Positions 1 through 12,200 of a stretch of 64,000 nucleotides of DNA are shown here, in pieces. The translations under genes and the position numbers were made by a program. How positions within the stretch are numbered: the first letter of the stretch is position 1; each line of letters starts with the position of its first letter. This stretch comes from Theristus sp. LFF4_11 (taxonomy: Eukaryota; Nematoda; Chromadorea; Monhysterida; Xyalidae): assembly GCA_030248135.1 (NCBI GenBank), contig JASANC010002281.1, forward strand, positions 19,181 to 83,180. Direction: 5' to 3'. The notes under the pieces were generated by a model, which was not told the origin of the DNA, searched no databases, and worked only from the letters and a program-made list of their open reading frames with translations.

Positions 1-1262
1 AATTATCTAAAAATGCGGGAGACGCACATAAAAGGAGGAATATGGCCTTGTGTAAGCAGTGAGAAACTTTTTTGCTTCGTAACTATTTTCAAATCTCTGA
101 TGTGGCACACGGATACAAGTACATAAGAGTCATATTTTTGCGCCGCGTTTGTTTTGCTGAAAAACCTAAAAAATCTTCAAAAGCGTTTTTCATATTGTCC
201 TCTTCAGTTAGTGCGAAATCACAGCATGTGTGAAATTCTGCAAACTCTGCAGAAACAAAAAGAGACTGCAAAGCGTTGCTGCAGATTCGCTCTATTGTTG
301 ATGACGTACGCACAGTACGTACACAACAGTGACAAAAATGTGTTGTCTTCCGTTGATTTTCACCCTCCTTCCCAGTTCCAAAAACCCGAAGGTACCAAAG
401 TCCTGTGGATTGTTGTAGGAGGAGTGTGGATGTTGGCTGAACCGTCCGTCCCATGAGCCATCGCCTTCGCCACAAGAAGGGGACTTTGCCTTCATCACAA
501 GAAGGGGACACATTGCCTTTGCCAATACTTCTGCGCAACGCTTTGTTCTTGGCAAAGCAGTGTCAGTGATCGAAGATGTAATCTCTGTTTTGGTAGTATT
601 ACGTCACTATTTGCTCGAAATGCAGCGAATGTAAGTTTCTTTTGTCGAAAAAAGAAGAGGGCGTCCATGTGCAACCGAAATACCGTATTACCTCTAATAA
701 ACCCCCATGGTGGTTTATTTCTTCAGCGACTTCTGGGGGTGGGGGTTTATTTTTGAGGGGGTTTATTTACAAACAAATTCTAGGGGTGGGGTTTGTTGAA
801 AAATAGCAAAAATACCTTGCATGGCAAGCAAGAAACTTCTACTTTTCAGGGAGTTTTCTTTTTTTTAATATTTTTTTTTAATAATTCTCTCTCATTTCTC
901 TCTGGGCCTTTGGTAGCACAATTTCACCAATGTCACTGCATTCAGCCACTGAATTCGCTAGGCATGTGTTTCAAACAGGTTTCTAATAAACCCCCATGGG
1001 GGTTTATTTTTGGGGGGGATTATTTGGAAACTTGTCGAGGGGGTGGAGGTTTATTTTTTGGGGGGGGGGGTTTAATTTTGGGGGGGGGGGTTTAATAGAG
1101 GTAATACGGTAATGAATAAACGGCGCAAAAATATGGCTCTTATGTACTTGTATCCGTGTGCCACATCAGAGATTTGAAAATAGTTACGAAGCAAAAAAGT
1201 TTCTCACTGCTTACACAAGGCCATATTCCTCCTTTTATGTGCGTCTCCCGCATTTTTAGATA
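1..1262. mobile_element. Foldback/MITE-like element, copy A, with ~146-bp terminal inverted repeats
   Basis: Bases 1-146 recur as the reverse complement at about 1117-1262, including the run ATCTAAAAATGCGGGAGACG at the outer end. The interior (about 149-660) matches, in reverse orientation, the unit at 40,905-41,690, so this is a dispersed mobile family. It has no coding capacity that I can see; short ORFs in it are shadows. A 427-bp MITE is inserted at 683-1109. The left end lies at the window edge, so the target-site duplication cannot be read. Confidence 0.8.
683..1109. mobile_element. TA-flanked MITE nested in foldback element A
   Basis: Ends are inverted copies: CCGTATTACCTCTAATAAAC at the left and its complement (GTTTAATAGAGGTAATACGG) at the right, differing at one base. 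TA dinucleotides flank both sides (681-682 and 1110-1111). The related element at 40,746-41,690 has the uninterrupted sequence with a single TA at about 40,898, which is the empty site. TA duplication is typical of Tc1/mariner-type mobilisation. The interior is rich in GGGGG and CCCCCA runs, and there is no transposase. Confidence 0.85.
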
Positions 1263-1263
1263 A

Positions 1264-2040
1264 TATTCTGACTTTTACATAAGTCCCAAAAATCGGACAT
1301 AGTTCAGAATGCGTTGTACATATTCTTCCGAACTTCCCATTCGACATCAGCCCACCGAATTTTTATCCATTTTTCGTTTTGGAGAGATGTCGCCAGCTTC
1401 CATAGCCGATTTACCCAAAATCGTCAGGATTCAGTATCTAAAATTGCTCACATAAGAATATGAATCTAACCCAGAATCCGTGATCAGCGCATTGAATTAC
1501 CCTGGACTACACAGGTCTCCTGTTTTTTTGTTTTAGACCGACTTCACCAATTTCCGCGGGCGATTCGCCCGAAATCGTCACAGTCATTATCCTAGCTTGC
1601 ACACACACAGAAACTAACCAGAAATTCGTGATCAGCGCATTGAATTACTCTGGACTACACAATTTTCTTATTTTTTGTTTTTTGCCCCGATTTCGCCAAT
1701 CTCCACGGCCGATTCGCCTAAAATCGTAACGATTTAATATCTAGAGTTGCTTACATTAGAAAACTAACCTAAAATTCGTGATCAGCGCATTGAATTACCC
1801 TGAACTACACCATTTTTTTATTTTTTGTTTCTGGGCCGATTTCGTCAATTTCCACGGTCGATTCGCCCGAAGTCATCACGATTCGGTATCTAGAGTTGCT
1901 CACATAAGAAAACTAACCGAAAATTCGTGATCAGCGCACCGAAGAACCTCGGAATACATTATTTTCTCATTTCTTATTTTTGGACCGATTTCGCCAATTT
2001 TCACGGCCGATTCGCCCGAAGTCGCATAACGACTTTGGTT
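1264..2040. repeat. Flank of the foldback family followed by ~150-bp tandem repeats
   Basis: Bases 1264-1440 are the reverse complement (diverged) of about 40,560-40,745. After that a unit containing GTGATCAGCGCATTGAATTA recurs at about 1481, 1628, 1780 and 1928, a period of 147-152 bp. One reverse-complement unit is at 40,440-40,560. No gene is seen. Confidence 0.75.
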
Positions 2041-3126
2041 ATTTAGCTGGTATTTGTTCAGCTTAGGTTTGTTTAAACTAACTATATGTTTGAATTTGAG
2101 CTCTTTAGCTGTTCTTAGTTTTAAAACGGTTTTGCAAACTTGTTTCCTGATGTGAAACTGTCACTGTTATGGTCAAAAACATGGATATTGATGCGATCAA
2201 CTGGAAAAAATACCCATTTTCGGCATTTTCTTCACATTTTTCAACAAATGAAGATCGAATTCAAACTCTGCGTAGTTTTTTACCTCAGGAAACGTTGTTG
2301 GTTTGTCAAATGACGTTTTCTTGCACACGCTGAAATTGCAAACGTTCGTTAAAATGCGCATTTTCTGTCATTTTGTGCGAAAAGGCTAAATTTTGAGCCT
2401 TGGGGAGCATCGTAGAAAAAAATAAATGCGAAATTTGAAAAATTTAGCAAATTTTAACTTAGAAAATGTTTTTATCATAACAGTCAGAATTTTCAAAGTA
2501 TCACTGAAACTGCGAACACATTTTATGACATAGCCGAAAAAAAGGGGTCCACAAGAATAACGTTTTTCTCGTTCAGAATCCATCTTATGCGCACACAGCG
2601 TGTGTAAAGCATCACCACGAAAAAATTTCTAGTGCACACAGCATACCTGTGGACTATCTACCTGTGTGCAGCGGAAAAAATTCTCAACTCCTTTTATGTT
2701 CACAATGCGAGGCAAACTAATTTTGGAATTTACGCGCGAGCGACTGACGGGCCATATTATGTCTCATACGGCTTTTGGTGTCTGCTACTGGTAAACCAAA
2801 CCAAACTTTTGGTGTCTGTTACTGGTAAACCAAACCAAACGCTGCAATTTCGTGTGGATCCACAAACGATTTTGTGGATTCAGTTTTCAAGCTGCGCAAT
2901 GCGACCACACAATACATGTCACTTGCAGCCAATCAACGCTATTTCAGTTTTAATGCATGAAATTCGGTGTATGCGGTTTCGCCAGGTGGACGCATACCGC
3001 GGTGCCCCCTGGCTCGTCCGTGCTTATTTCATTTCACCACAAAACCGTGGGCGCGTTCCTGGTGGCGCTCAATGTTCCGAATCCATATCTCTTAGAACAG
3101 AAGCGAAGAAAAAACCTTTTTTCCAG
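2041..3126. other. No supported gene; upstream sequence of the zinc-finger gene
   Basis: AT-rich sequence. A plus-strand frame stays open from 2632 into the zinc-finger exon. Its upstream part includes a short sequence (2985-3019) repeated elsewhere in the window and has ordinary intron-like composition, so I place the exon start at the acceptor at 3124-3126. The first exon or exons of that gene, if they lie here, are not recognisable. Confidence 0.4.
2985..3019. repeat. 35-bp dispersed repeat, copy 1
   Basis: The same 35 bases, containing GACGCATACCGCGGTGCCCC, occur at 9945-9979 in the same orientation. The flanks are weakly similar too (ATGAA followed by a TTC..TG..GCGG string). It lies in intron or upstream sequence at both places, so it is a dispersed non-coding repeat. 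Confidence 0.75.
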
Positions 3127-5274
3127 GCCGAGTTGCCGTGCAAGCTCGAGCGCCGCTCTTCCTCCCACCAATCACCATGCAACACAACAATCGAGCCGCG
3201 TGCGCAGGCGACCGTCAGCGACGCACCGCAACAATGCGGTCCCACTCCCGCCAGTCACCAAGCAGTGCCGCGCGACTGGTACGCCGTGCTGGCGAAACGG
3301 CTCGCGCCAGAGACGGCGGTCTCGAGCGCGGAGCGCCATCGACAGACCGCATCCGGTGACCGCGGTGACCCGCTTCCTGACCGAATGCCGGTGGCACTCG
3401 ACGGCGACGGCAGTAGCAGCAGTGCGGTCGTGTCGACGCCGCCGCCGAAAAAACCGCGATGCTCCGCGCGTTCGGCGAGCTCCACCAAATCCTCCAATAC
3501 GCCGTCGTCGTCAACCAATTCAAACGCCAATTTCGTCAGCACCACCGCAATCTGGCGGCCTGCTGGTGACTCCTCCTCCTCCTCGCGGTCTGCTCAGCGC
3601 CACCGCCGCGGTGTTTCCACGTCGCCGCAGCAAAGGGGACACGCGAAAACACGGCAGGCAAAGCTGGCGAACGACAATTATTCTGACACTATCGAACAGA
3701 GTGAACCGATGAACTTGATGAACACGTCTCGTCTAATGACACCAGCAACCGCCAATCAGCTGTCGGCATCAGCAGCCAATCAGCTGTCGGCATCAGCAGC
3801 CAATCAGCTGTCACCATCAGCAGCCAATCAGCTGTCTGCATCAGCGGCCAATCAGCTGTCTGCATCAGCAGCCAATCAGCTGTCGGCATCAGCAGCCAAT
3901 CAGCTGTCTGCGTTTACATCAGCTGCTAATCATCCGTATTTGATTCGGCATCTATCATCCGGTATCGTGCTACCGCCGTCCGCATGGTTCAACAACATCG
4001 CCATAGTAAATCAGTCAAGGTAAAAATTGGATTCTCTACTGTACTGCAGTTATCGATTTCTTGTGATTGGTGTTTTTTGTATGATTGATTACAAGCAGTT
4101 GATTGATTGGTTGTGCGCGAATTGGATGATAGGTGGACAGACACTGATGGCACACACCCAACATTCTAGAAAGAAGCAAATCGGCATGCGTGCAGCGGGC
4201 ATGACAGACCGAATTCGTCATTCGTTGCTTGGGATTCGATGTCAATCATTATTATACCCGTACGGGTGCGATTGCCGGTTGTTGTGGCGTGGTGCTGGTA
4301 CAGAGGCCATATAACATGGTGCTAGTTGCCGTAATGCAGTGCGCTGCAGCCTCTGCCTGCCGCACATGGATACGAGCTGTGAAACAGCAACCGCACCAAA
4401 CGCTGTGTCATACCATTGAACGGGTATGATCAGTACATTTATCAGCGAACTGAAATACAACCCATCCAAGCAACTGATGCCTGTCTGCATGCATTCGAGC
4501 GCGTTTCGGACGAACATAAACTAGCGACACCATTACTCAGGGCGACATCCAGTCCGAACACTTGCGGCACGGACGACGACGCCCCGACGAGGCGGTACAC
4601 CTGTTGCAGTGACGAGTGCGGCGCGACGTTCTTCTGCGCGGACGATTTGCGGGCGCATTGCAGCGCGGTACACCTCGACTATAAGCCGTTCGTGTGCGCC
4701 GTGTGCGCTGGGCGACTCGCGACGCATCGGCGAATCAGCGAACACTACCAACAGGAGCATTCCGACCGAGCGGAGGTGCAGGTAAAAAAACGGAAACCAA
4801 TTTGTGGTGACTTTACGTTGTTTCACGTTGGTGGTTGCGTGTGTTGGCTGCGCATTGACTGACACCGTTACTGGTTTTGTTGCGGTTTTGCCGAGTAACG
4901 CGAACACTGAGGCTACCCACCCGTCAGTTTGTGAATATTTTGCGATTTGGCAATCATCGACTCATTTTTCGCAGTGTTTTCACGCTGGCGATCATTGTGA
5001 AAATGATAAAACTGGTACCGTTTCTTTTTTCACCCAAAAAAGTCCCGGACTCAAGCGCATGCACTCTACTTAGCCGTGGTGGTCATGAAGGTTGGCGTGA
5101 TTATTGACCTGTCAAACCAATCCACACTCAACAATTTTTGCAACAGAACAGTCGACAATTTGTTGAAGTTCAATTTCACTGCAGTGCATCATTGACGTGG
5201 ACGAGAGCAAGGAGCGCAGTTTGGAGCAATATCTGCTGCAGCACACGGGCTGGTCGGAACTGGGCCACGTCTGA
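3127..5274 (+). CDS. Two-finger C2H2 zinc-finger protein, 5' end not identified
   Basis: Three exons: 3127-4019, 4541-4781 and 5185-5274. Phases join cleanly (2, then 0), with donors AAG|GTAAAA and CAG|GTAAAA. The visible part is 407 aa. The first ~210 residues are low complexity, rich in Ser, Pro, Ala and Arg, with a PPPKKPR basic stretch that could be a nuclear signal. Next comes a seven-fold AANQLSAS repeat, then two C2H2 fingers: C-x4-C-x12-H-x4-H beginning YTCCSDEC, and C-x2-C-x12-H-x4-H beginning FVCAVC. The last exon encodes an acidic tail ending GWSELGHV. Two adjacent fingers in a mostly disordered protein suggest a nucleic-acid-binding nuclear protein; no orthologue is recognised. 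The exon 1 start is inferred from the acceptor TTTTTTCCAG; start codon and 5' exons are missing or unrecognised. Confidence 0.75.
3751..3918 (+). repeat. 24-bp coding minisatellite (AANQLSAS), 7 copies
   Basis: Seven tandem 24-bp units, each containing GCCAATCAGCTGTC, in frame in the zinc-finger exon and encoding AANQLS(A/P)S. Copies differ at one or two bases. The core CCAATCAGCTG is also the recurrent motif in the arms of the palindromic MITE family of this window. Confidence 0.85.
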
Positions 5275-6298
5275 GTTGCACGGTCATTAGTCAGTACTCA
5301 GTAGCCAATGATTGCGTTTGCACCTCAACGCGCACATTGCACTTGCCCTGAGCGATTCGGCACTAATATTGTAATTTTGCTAGAATGCTATTTATTCGGG
5401 TCTTTTCGAATTGCTTTGACATCACTGGTGGCTATTTCAGTGCTCAGAGTATTTTTTTATCCTCACTCTGTTCTCAGCGCCCAGACAGCCTTGCTTCACC
5501 ATCTCCACTGTTTTTATTGTTCAAATCCGGCAAGCATAACAAAACAACAGTATTTTTGTGTTTTTTTCGGCTTTTTGTGTGAATATTTGACTGCGTACTG
5601 CGTTTTTTTTAACTTTTTTCTCATTGCGAACGAGCTTCTGTGATTTGTAGATTTTAGCGCTGAGTATTTTATTGTGTTACTGGTGTTGTTGAAAGCAATC
5701 TGATTGCTCATATTTTTGATGCAAGCTAAGAAAAATTACGGAGTGAAATAAAACTGACGAAACCTCTCGGATTGGTGTTCAGTAAATGTTTTGTGGCCAT
5801 CTTGCCGTCAAATGCATTCTTGTATGATGTTTGAAATGAACTGAATGACCGCTTCGATGGTGTCAAAATGATCAGTGACTTTTTGAAAGGGTTGCCGAAA
5901 AGGTCGTTATTGTATGGGGTTTCAGAAAGTATTGACAAAACCTTTTTTTAACGAAATCTTAAAAAAAAAACCGAGCGTAACATCACAATTTGTTTTATTT
6001 TTGGGTTTATTGAGAACGAAACAATTCGATTGTTTTCCAGAAATTCGCTCGTTTGCTCAACTGCTTGTCAGTGTGGGTTGGTTCGGTTATTCAAAAACAA
6101 GCGTGAACAAATATGGAAACAATGAAAACTGTCGCAAAAACTCTGTCATGTGGCATCACTTGTAAAAACGGGGCCAAACACAGCTGCTCAGTAGCGGGTA
6201 CGGCTATAAATTGGTAAGCTGGAGAACCGTGGGTTGATTTGATTAAATTTGACTTTGAAGTTTCTAAGACTTAACGTTTCCAACTAAAAGCATTAGCC
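5275..6298. other. Intergenic; possible poly(A) signal
   Basis: No gene seen. AATAAA at 5748-5753 lies about 470 bases past the zinc-finger stop codon and is a plausible poly(A) signal. The rest is T-rich sequence with short random ORFs. Confidence 0.4.
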
Positions 6299-9200
6299 AT
6301 GAAAATATTGGTAAGTGTCTGACAAAGCCTAAGGCCATGGAAAACTAAGGCCATTGCATGTCGGTTGTTCGAATGTAACCAATCCGTGAGTTTCCAGTCA
6401 TTTCACCCAACACAGGTGTTTGCACTGTTCTGCTGTCTGATAGCCGTGGAAGGTGGCTACCTTCGTAAGCGAGCGGCCGCGAAGAATCAGTGCTTCGAGG
6501 ATTACAAGAATCTCAGTGAAAAAGACAAAGATGAACTGTTGGACAGTTTGATGCGATCATTGGGCACTGAGGGGGGCAACGGTTGGTGAAATCAGTGAAA
6601 GTCGCTTGGTTGAAACCTGTCACATAAAATTCGTTTCCTGAGAACCATATCACATAGCATGGACGAATTGCTACGTGTGACATTGTTGTGACCACCACGA
6701 ATTACACCCTTCCCAAAACTACACGCTTTTTATTCCGGTCTTGAATTTTCTCAGTTTCAGGAACAAAGTATCAAAACATCACGCACGTTTGGTCCAATAC
6801 GCTGATGTATTTCGCTATTCTCATGATTTGATTCTTCTGTGGGTCAAATAGTCCTTCCCCACTCGACGGTATCTTCTCTTGCAGTGACAAAAGAGCAACG
6901 CAAGAAACAACTTGAGGATGCCATCAAACACCTCCAAACGCTCGAAGACGATGACAGTAAATCGTACTCGGCGAAGATCAGTCGGCACTCGATTTATGTC
7001 GGTTTTTATTGATTTTTTTTGCAAATCTGAGATCATGAGATCCAAGATAATCAATTGTTGGTGTTTCGTTTGTGTGTGTGTGATGTTTTATCGTTCAGGT
7101 GCCAAATTTGACGACTGGCAGACTTGTTTAACAGACTTATTTAACGCTGAAACCCTTTCTTGGAAGACCGTCCAGTCCACTCGTACAGTGCAGTGGCTAT
7201 TTTTTTGATTTCTTTCACGCGACCAACCAACGGTCGATTACAACTACGACAACGCGGTAAAACTCAGACAGACAAAGAAATAATTTCTTTGTAGCTCCCC
7301 TTCCCCACCGCAGCATCCCTTACCGGTAAGTACCAAAACCAAACTCCGGTGCTCTGGTCTAGTGGAATGAACTCCGGGAAAAAATCCAAAAGCCAAAAAA
7401 AAACGCAGACCGCCGCGGAGATGGCGAAGTTGACGGGCAACATCGACGACGACGGCGAGGACGGGCGACACGTGCGCGAGCTCGCCGAGTACCACCGGCG
7501 GCACGGACGCGATCTGGCGTATAAAAAGCGAGCGCTGCCCGCCAGCGTCGACAAGTGCGCCACCACGGGCCCGGTGGAGGATCAGTCCGGCTGCGGCTCC
7601 TGCTGGACGTTTGCTGGCGTGAGTTTGGAGATCGTTGGCTGGGATTCCTGCGTTTTTTCCGGCGAAGCACCTTTTTCCTATTTTTTGTCTTCAAAAATTC
7701 CAAACTTCATATTTCTTGTCATGTGTTGTGTTGTCATTGCAAAGCTTGCGCAAAATAGTTCTGCCATTTTTTTTCGTAGGCTAGCGCAATACCATTGGCG
7801 GAAGAACGGAATCGCGCGTTTAGAAGAAGAGATACAGTCTAACGCAACAACATAGCGAACTAGCTGATTGGTTGGTGATGACGTGATGCATGCATTTTGT
7901 TGCCTCCAAAGCAATGCCTGCACAGAATGCATGCTCACGTGACCACCAATCAACCAATCAGCTAATTGGATATGTTTTAGAGTTAGACTGTACAGTGTGG
8001 CCGAACAAATCAAACACTCTTTGTCTTCTCAATCAAGGCGAGACCAGTTGCAGACATGGAGTTCTGTTTTTTTTTATTCAAGAATGCCGGATTTTTTCCC
8101 ATCGTGTCTGCAAAGAACAAGCGAATGAACAGAAAAAAACTCCATGTGACGGACTGATTTCACAAAAACGCACCTTGATTGTAGTGCCGTTGCAGAGTCA
8201 CGCGTTGACCGGCCGTTTGAATCTGCGAGACGGCGGAGAGCCGCTGCGTCTGTCCGAGCAGCAGCCGTTGGACTGTGCCTACGATCGCAGGTCGCAAAAA
8301 CGGACAACATTATTTCAGTTTTTCTCGTTTTTTCTGAATACGTTTTCGCAGACGTGGCACGGACATTAGTTTGTCGGCTTAATGCGGCCAAACTGTCCAA
8401 GTGGCTCCGTTCGCATCTCTGAGACTACAGGGTCTTTAGTTTCAGTTTTTTTACCCTGAGTCGAGTTACGAGCCGTCAAGTTACCCTGAGTTCTCAGCGA
8501 GTTCCTATGGGAATATCCGATGCGAGTGAATCATGCAACTGATTTTCTATATTTGCGTGCAGAACTAAAAAAACAAAAAATATTATATTGACTGTTCATT
8601 TTTTTAAACTGGTCCTCCCAACTTTAGCGGTTGCAACGGCGGCAACCCGATGAAGGTGTTCGAGGCGTACGCGAAAAGCGCCGCCGCCACCGATTTCAAG
8701 TATCCGTACGCCGGTCAAGTGAGCGAGATCGAGAATAATAATTAAAAAAAACTTTTTGTATTTGTAAAGTTTACGTCAGTTTATGTGAACAGCATCCCTG
8801 ACTACCGAAACCTGCGCTCTTTATTGCTCAGTACGACCCGTCCAAGTGCAGCCAAACGGCTGGCCGCGTGAATTTGTATTTGAAGCGAAACGAGAAAGTC
8901 GGTTACGAGTTGTATGGCGAGTACATCACGTCACGTGACATCGACGAAATCAAAGCGGCCGTATGTGGTGCAAAACGTCGTTTTACCATAGTTCTGAATT
9001 GCGTGATTGGTGGACCACGTTTGAGAAATCAGCTAACCATTATTAAAAACAACTGTCTAAGCTGGCATTTCTGAATCAAATGCAGAAGAGGGGTGGCCTC
9101 ATCAGTGATGTGCCCCTCTTGCACTCACTCAAGCAATCGGTCCCCTACTGAAGCACCACATTGCAGGTGGCGGATGGGCCGGTGGCATTTGGCATGTTCG

Positions 9201-12200
9201 CCAATAGCGAGTTCATTCGCGGCGTTACTGGTTCGTATTTAAAATGAACTTTGACGTTTGTTTTATTTGTGGTTTTTTACCAGTTTCCATGCGAAAACAA
9301 CAACAGCAACAACTTGCGCATTTCTGGTTTCTCTTGTTTGTTTTCTCGCTCTTAGGCGTTTACACGGCCGGCGAGAACTGCGACCCGCAAGGCCAAAAGA
9401 AAACCAATCATGCGATGGTTATCTGCGGTTATGGACGCGACGACGCCACTGGAAAGGACTATTGGCTCGTCAAGAACAGGTCGACGATGGAGCAATAAAC
9501 GGAATATGCTCTTGTTCCGAAGCTGCGTGCGTGTTACAGTGGAACTCTAAATTGTAGAGAATTAGCTGATTGGTTGGTTTTGGTGGTCACGTGATGCATG
9601 CTTTCTGAGTAGGCGAATAGCTCGCTCCACAGCAATGCGTGCACAGAAAGCATGCATCACGTGACCACCAACCAATCAGCTGATTCCCTATATTTTAGAA
9701 TTCCACTGTAGTTGGAATGACTGTTGGCGATTTGGAATGTCGCCTGGTCTGGAATGATTTTCAATGGTGATGCGTGTGCGTTGCGTCGTTATCTTTTTTG
9801 AGAATCATGCGACGTGACGAGCCTCGAGCCGTTCCAAATAACATGCACGCAGCTCTCGAACGGCGTTTAGTTTCGTTCGAAGATTTGAAGCGAATTGTTG
9901 TTGAATGCGCCACTGTAATAAATTACATGAAGTTCACTGTTTGCGGTGGACGCATACCGCGGTGCCCCCTGGCTCGTCAGTGCGACGGACACCGGGCAGA
10001 ACTGCCGAAGGTGTTTTACCACAGACAGATCTTATAGTCTGGGTAACATCAGCGAACCGAGAGAGCAGAATCTCACAAATCAACCATCAAAATGTTGATT
10101 GCTAAAGCCTTTTTGTGTGCGAGAACCGTGAAGCCTTTACAGTATGGTTCATTTTTTGAACGTTTCAATTGTCGTATTTGGAAAAAAAACGTTTTTTGTA
10201 GCTGGGGGGCCGACTGGGGTGACGGCGGCTACGTAAAAGTGGAGATGGGCAAGAATGTGTGCAACATGGAGACGATGATCAAAGTGCCACTGTTGGACAT
10301 GACCAAGAAAACGGATCGATCGAATTGTGTGTATTTATTGGCAAACGTGATATTTCACAAGAAAATATGAAAATATAATTCTGGTGTATCCGATGTTTTG
10401 GTTCTGCGACCCAATGCGTCTGCAGATGTCGAAAAGGCAGTTTAGAAGTTTTCATGAAGTAGTTATACTGCAGCTTTACTTTTATGTTTGATGCAAGAAT
10501 TTAAAGTTGCTGAAGTGACCCCCCGTTCGTGTCTCATCTCAGGCGCTACGGTTACTCCAGCCATTCCGTAATTGCCGTGTGAAGCAGGAAACTGCTTTCT
10601 TGTTATCAATGCGTGCATTATTGAGTCGCAGAACTTGAAAAAAACTCGAAAATGATCACGTTTGCTGAAATTACCCATTTTTTCATACATTCAGTGTGCG
10701 TCGACGGGAAAACGTGCAGTTCCGACGCGGACTGCAACAACATCAAAGGAACCTGCCAAAGTGGACAATGCAAATGCAGACGTTTGTTTTACATCTGATC
10801 GATTGAGCGCACTGATTGGTTGAGCTGAACGAGCACGATCCAACTAATCAATCACCATGCGGATATTTACCAATTTGACCCTCTAGAAAGGACCGAAAGT
10901 TGCAGTTTCTGCCATTCTTGCAGAATGCATCAGTAATATTGTCTGTCAAACGGACGCGGACTGCGGCGGCAAGGTCGACTCGTGTGTGAAGGGCGGCGAC
11001 ATGAGCAGACGTCAAGTGAGCGCCAACGATAAGACGTGCTCTTGTAGCACTGGTAGGTCACGGTGGCGAGGGGACTGTATTGTTGTGGTTATGCGGGGGT
11101 CACGGTGGTTTTATTGTTGAAAAGTGCAGCACTCATAAAACGGCAGTTTAGGTCTGTTCTGTGTTATTCAGCGCAAATAAATGCCTCGCACACGTGCACA
11201 AAGAAACAAATTCCAAACCAGTAAAACTGGGCGGGCACAGCGCACCCCACACAGCTACCAGTTAAGTTAGCCAACTGACCTGTCGACCGCTTAGCACCAG
11301 TGCGCTGCAGCCCATCAGCGAAATATCGTAAGCTGAAATTCTGGACTTTTCCCGTTTTTTTCAGAATGCAAAGACCAACGCGAATGTTCGTCGGACGCCG
11401 GCTGCGGCGGCAAAGCGGGCGCTTGCCGCGACACCGGCCGCTACTACACGAACAGCGACGGTACGCCGAAATACCGCAACGCAGACGGCAGCGTTCAGAC
11501 GATCAAGAAGTGCTCGTGTGACACGTGTGCGTTTCTCGGATGACCGTGTTCTTTTTTTGGTTCTTCGGAGCAACTTTGCCATCAAGTTCCCGCGCGGCGA
11601 GGGATTTCGTTTTGTGCCTGACGCGGCGATTCAAATTTCAATTGAGTCTGTGACAATGAGCGAGCCCGTCGTATTTTTTTGAATAGTTTTCAGGCAATTT
11701 TGAATTTCCACATCAGAGGCATGAAACGAATTTCGCAGAACCGAGAAAATCGCTGTATTTTCAACGCGTTGGCTGGATGCTTGTTTGCTTTTGAGCGTGC
11801 GCAGAGCATGATTTGAGTGGATGTTCAATGTGTTTTTTTTTCGTTTCTGTGTCAATGTTGCGCGCCACTTCGTTTACAGCGTGCAAAGATGGCGCCGAAT
11901 GCACGAGCGACTTGTATTGCGGTCAAAAGACCGGCGCATGCCGCAAAACGAACCGCTACCGCACGAGCTCGGATGGCTCGCGGAAATTCATCTACCGGTG
12001 CACTTGCGACACTTGTGAGCGCTGTTCACAGTTTGATTCGTTATTGTTTTGTTGGCATCGACCGTCGCAGCGTTACTAATGTGGCGCTAGAAGCGTTCGC
12101 GTTACCCAGTTATCCGATATGATTTTTTCCTTCCACCACCGCCGTTTATGAACGGACGAACTGTTCTTGTCGGCAAGATGCTGACGTTTTTCAGAAGATA

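Noticed and set aside
3215..3545. Antisense and alternative-frame ORFs over the zinc-finger exon
   Set aside because: They are shadows of the GC-rich coding exon; only one frame has third-position bias and joins in phase to the zinc fingers.
7219..7260. Small exon-like stretch (VDYNYDNA before GTAAAA) in the protease propeptide region
   Set aside because: No clear acceptor, and the phases with its neighbours cannot be settled, so it was left out of the exon list.
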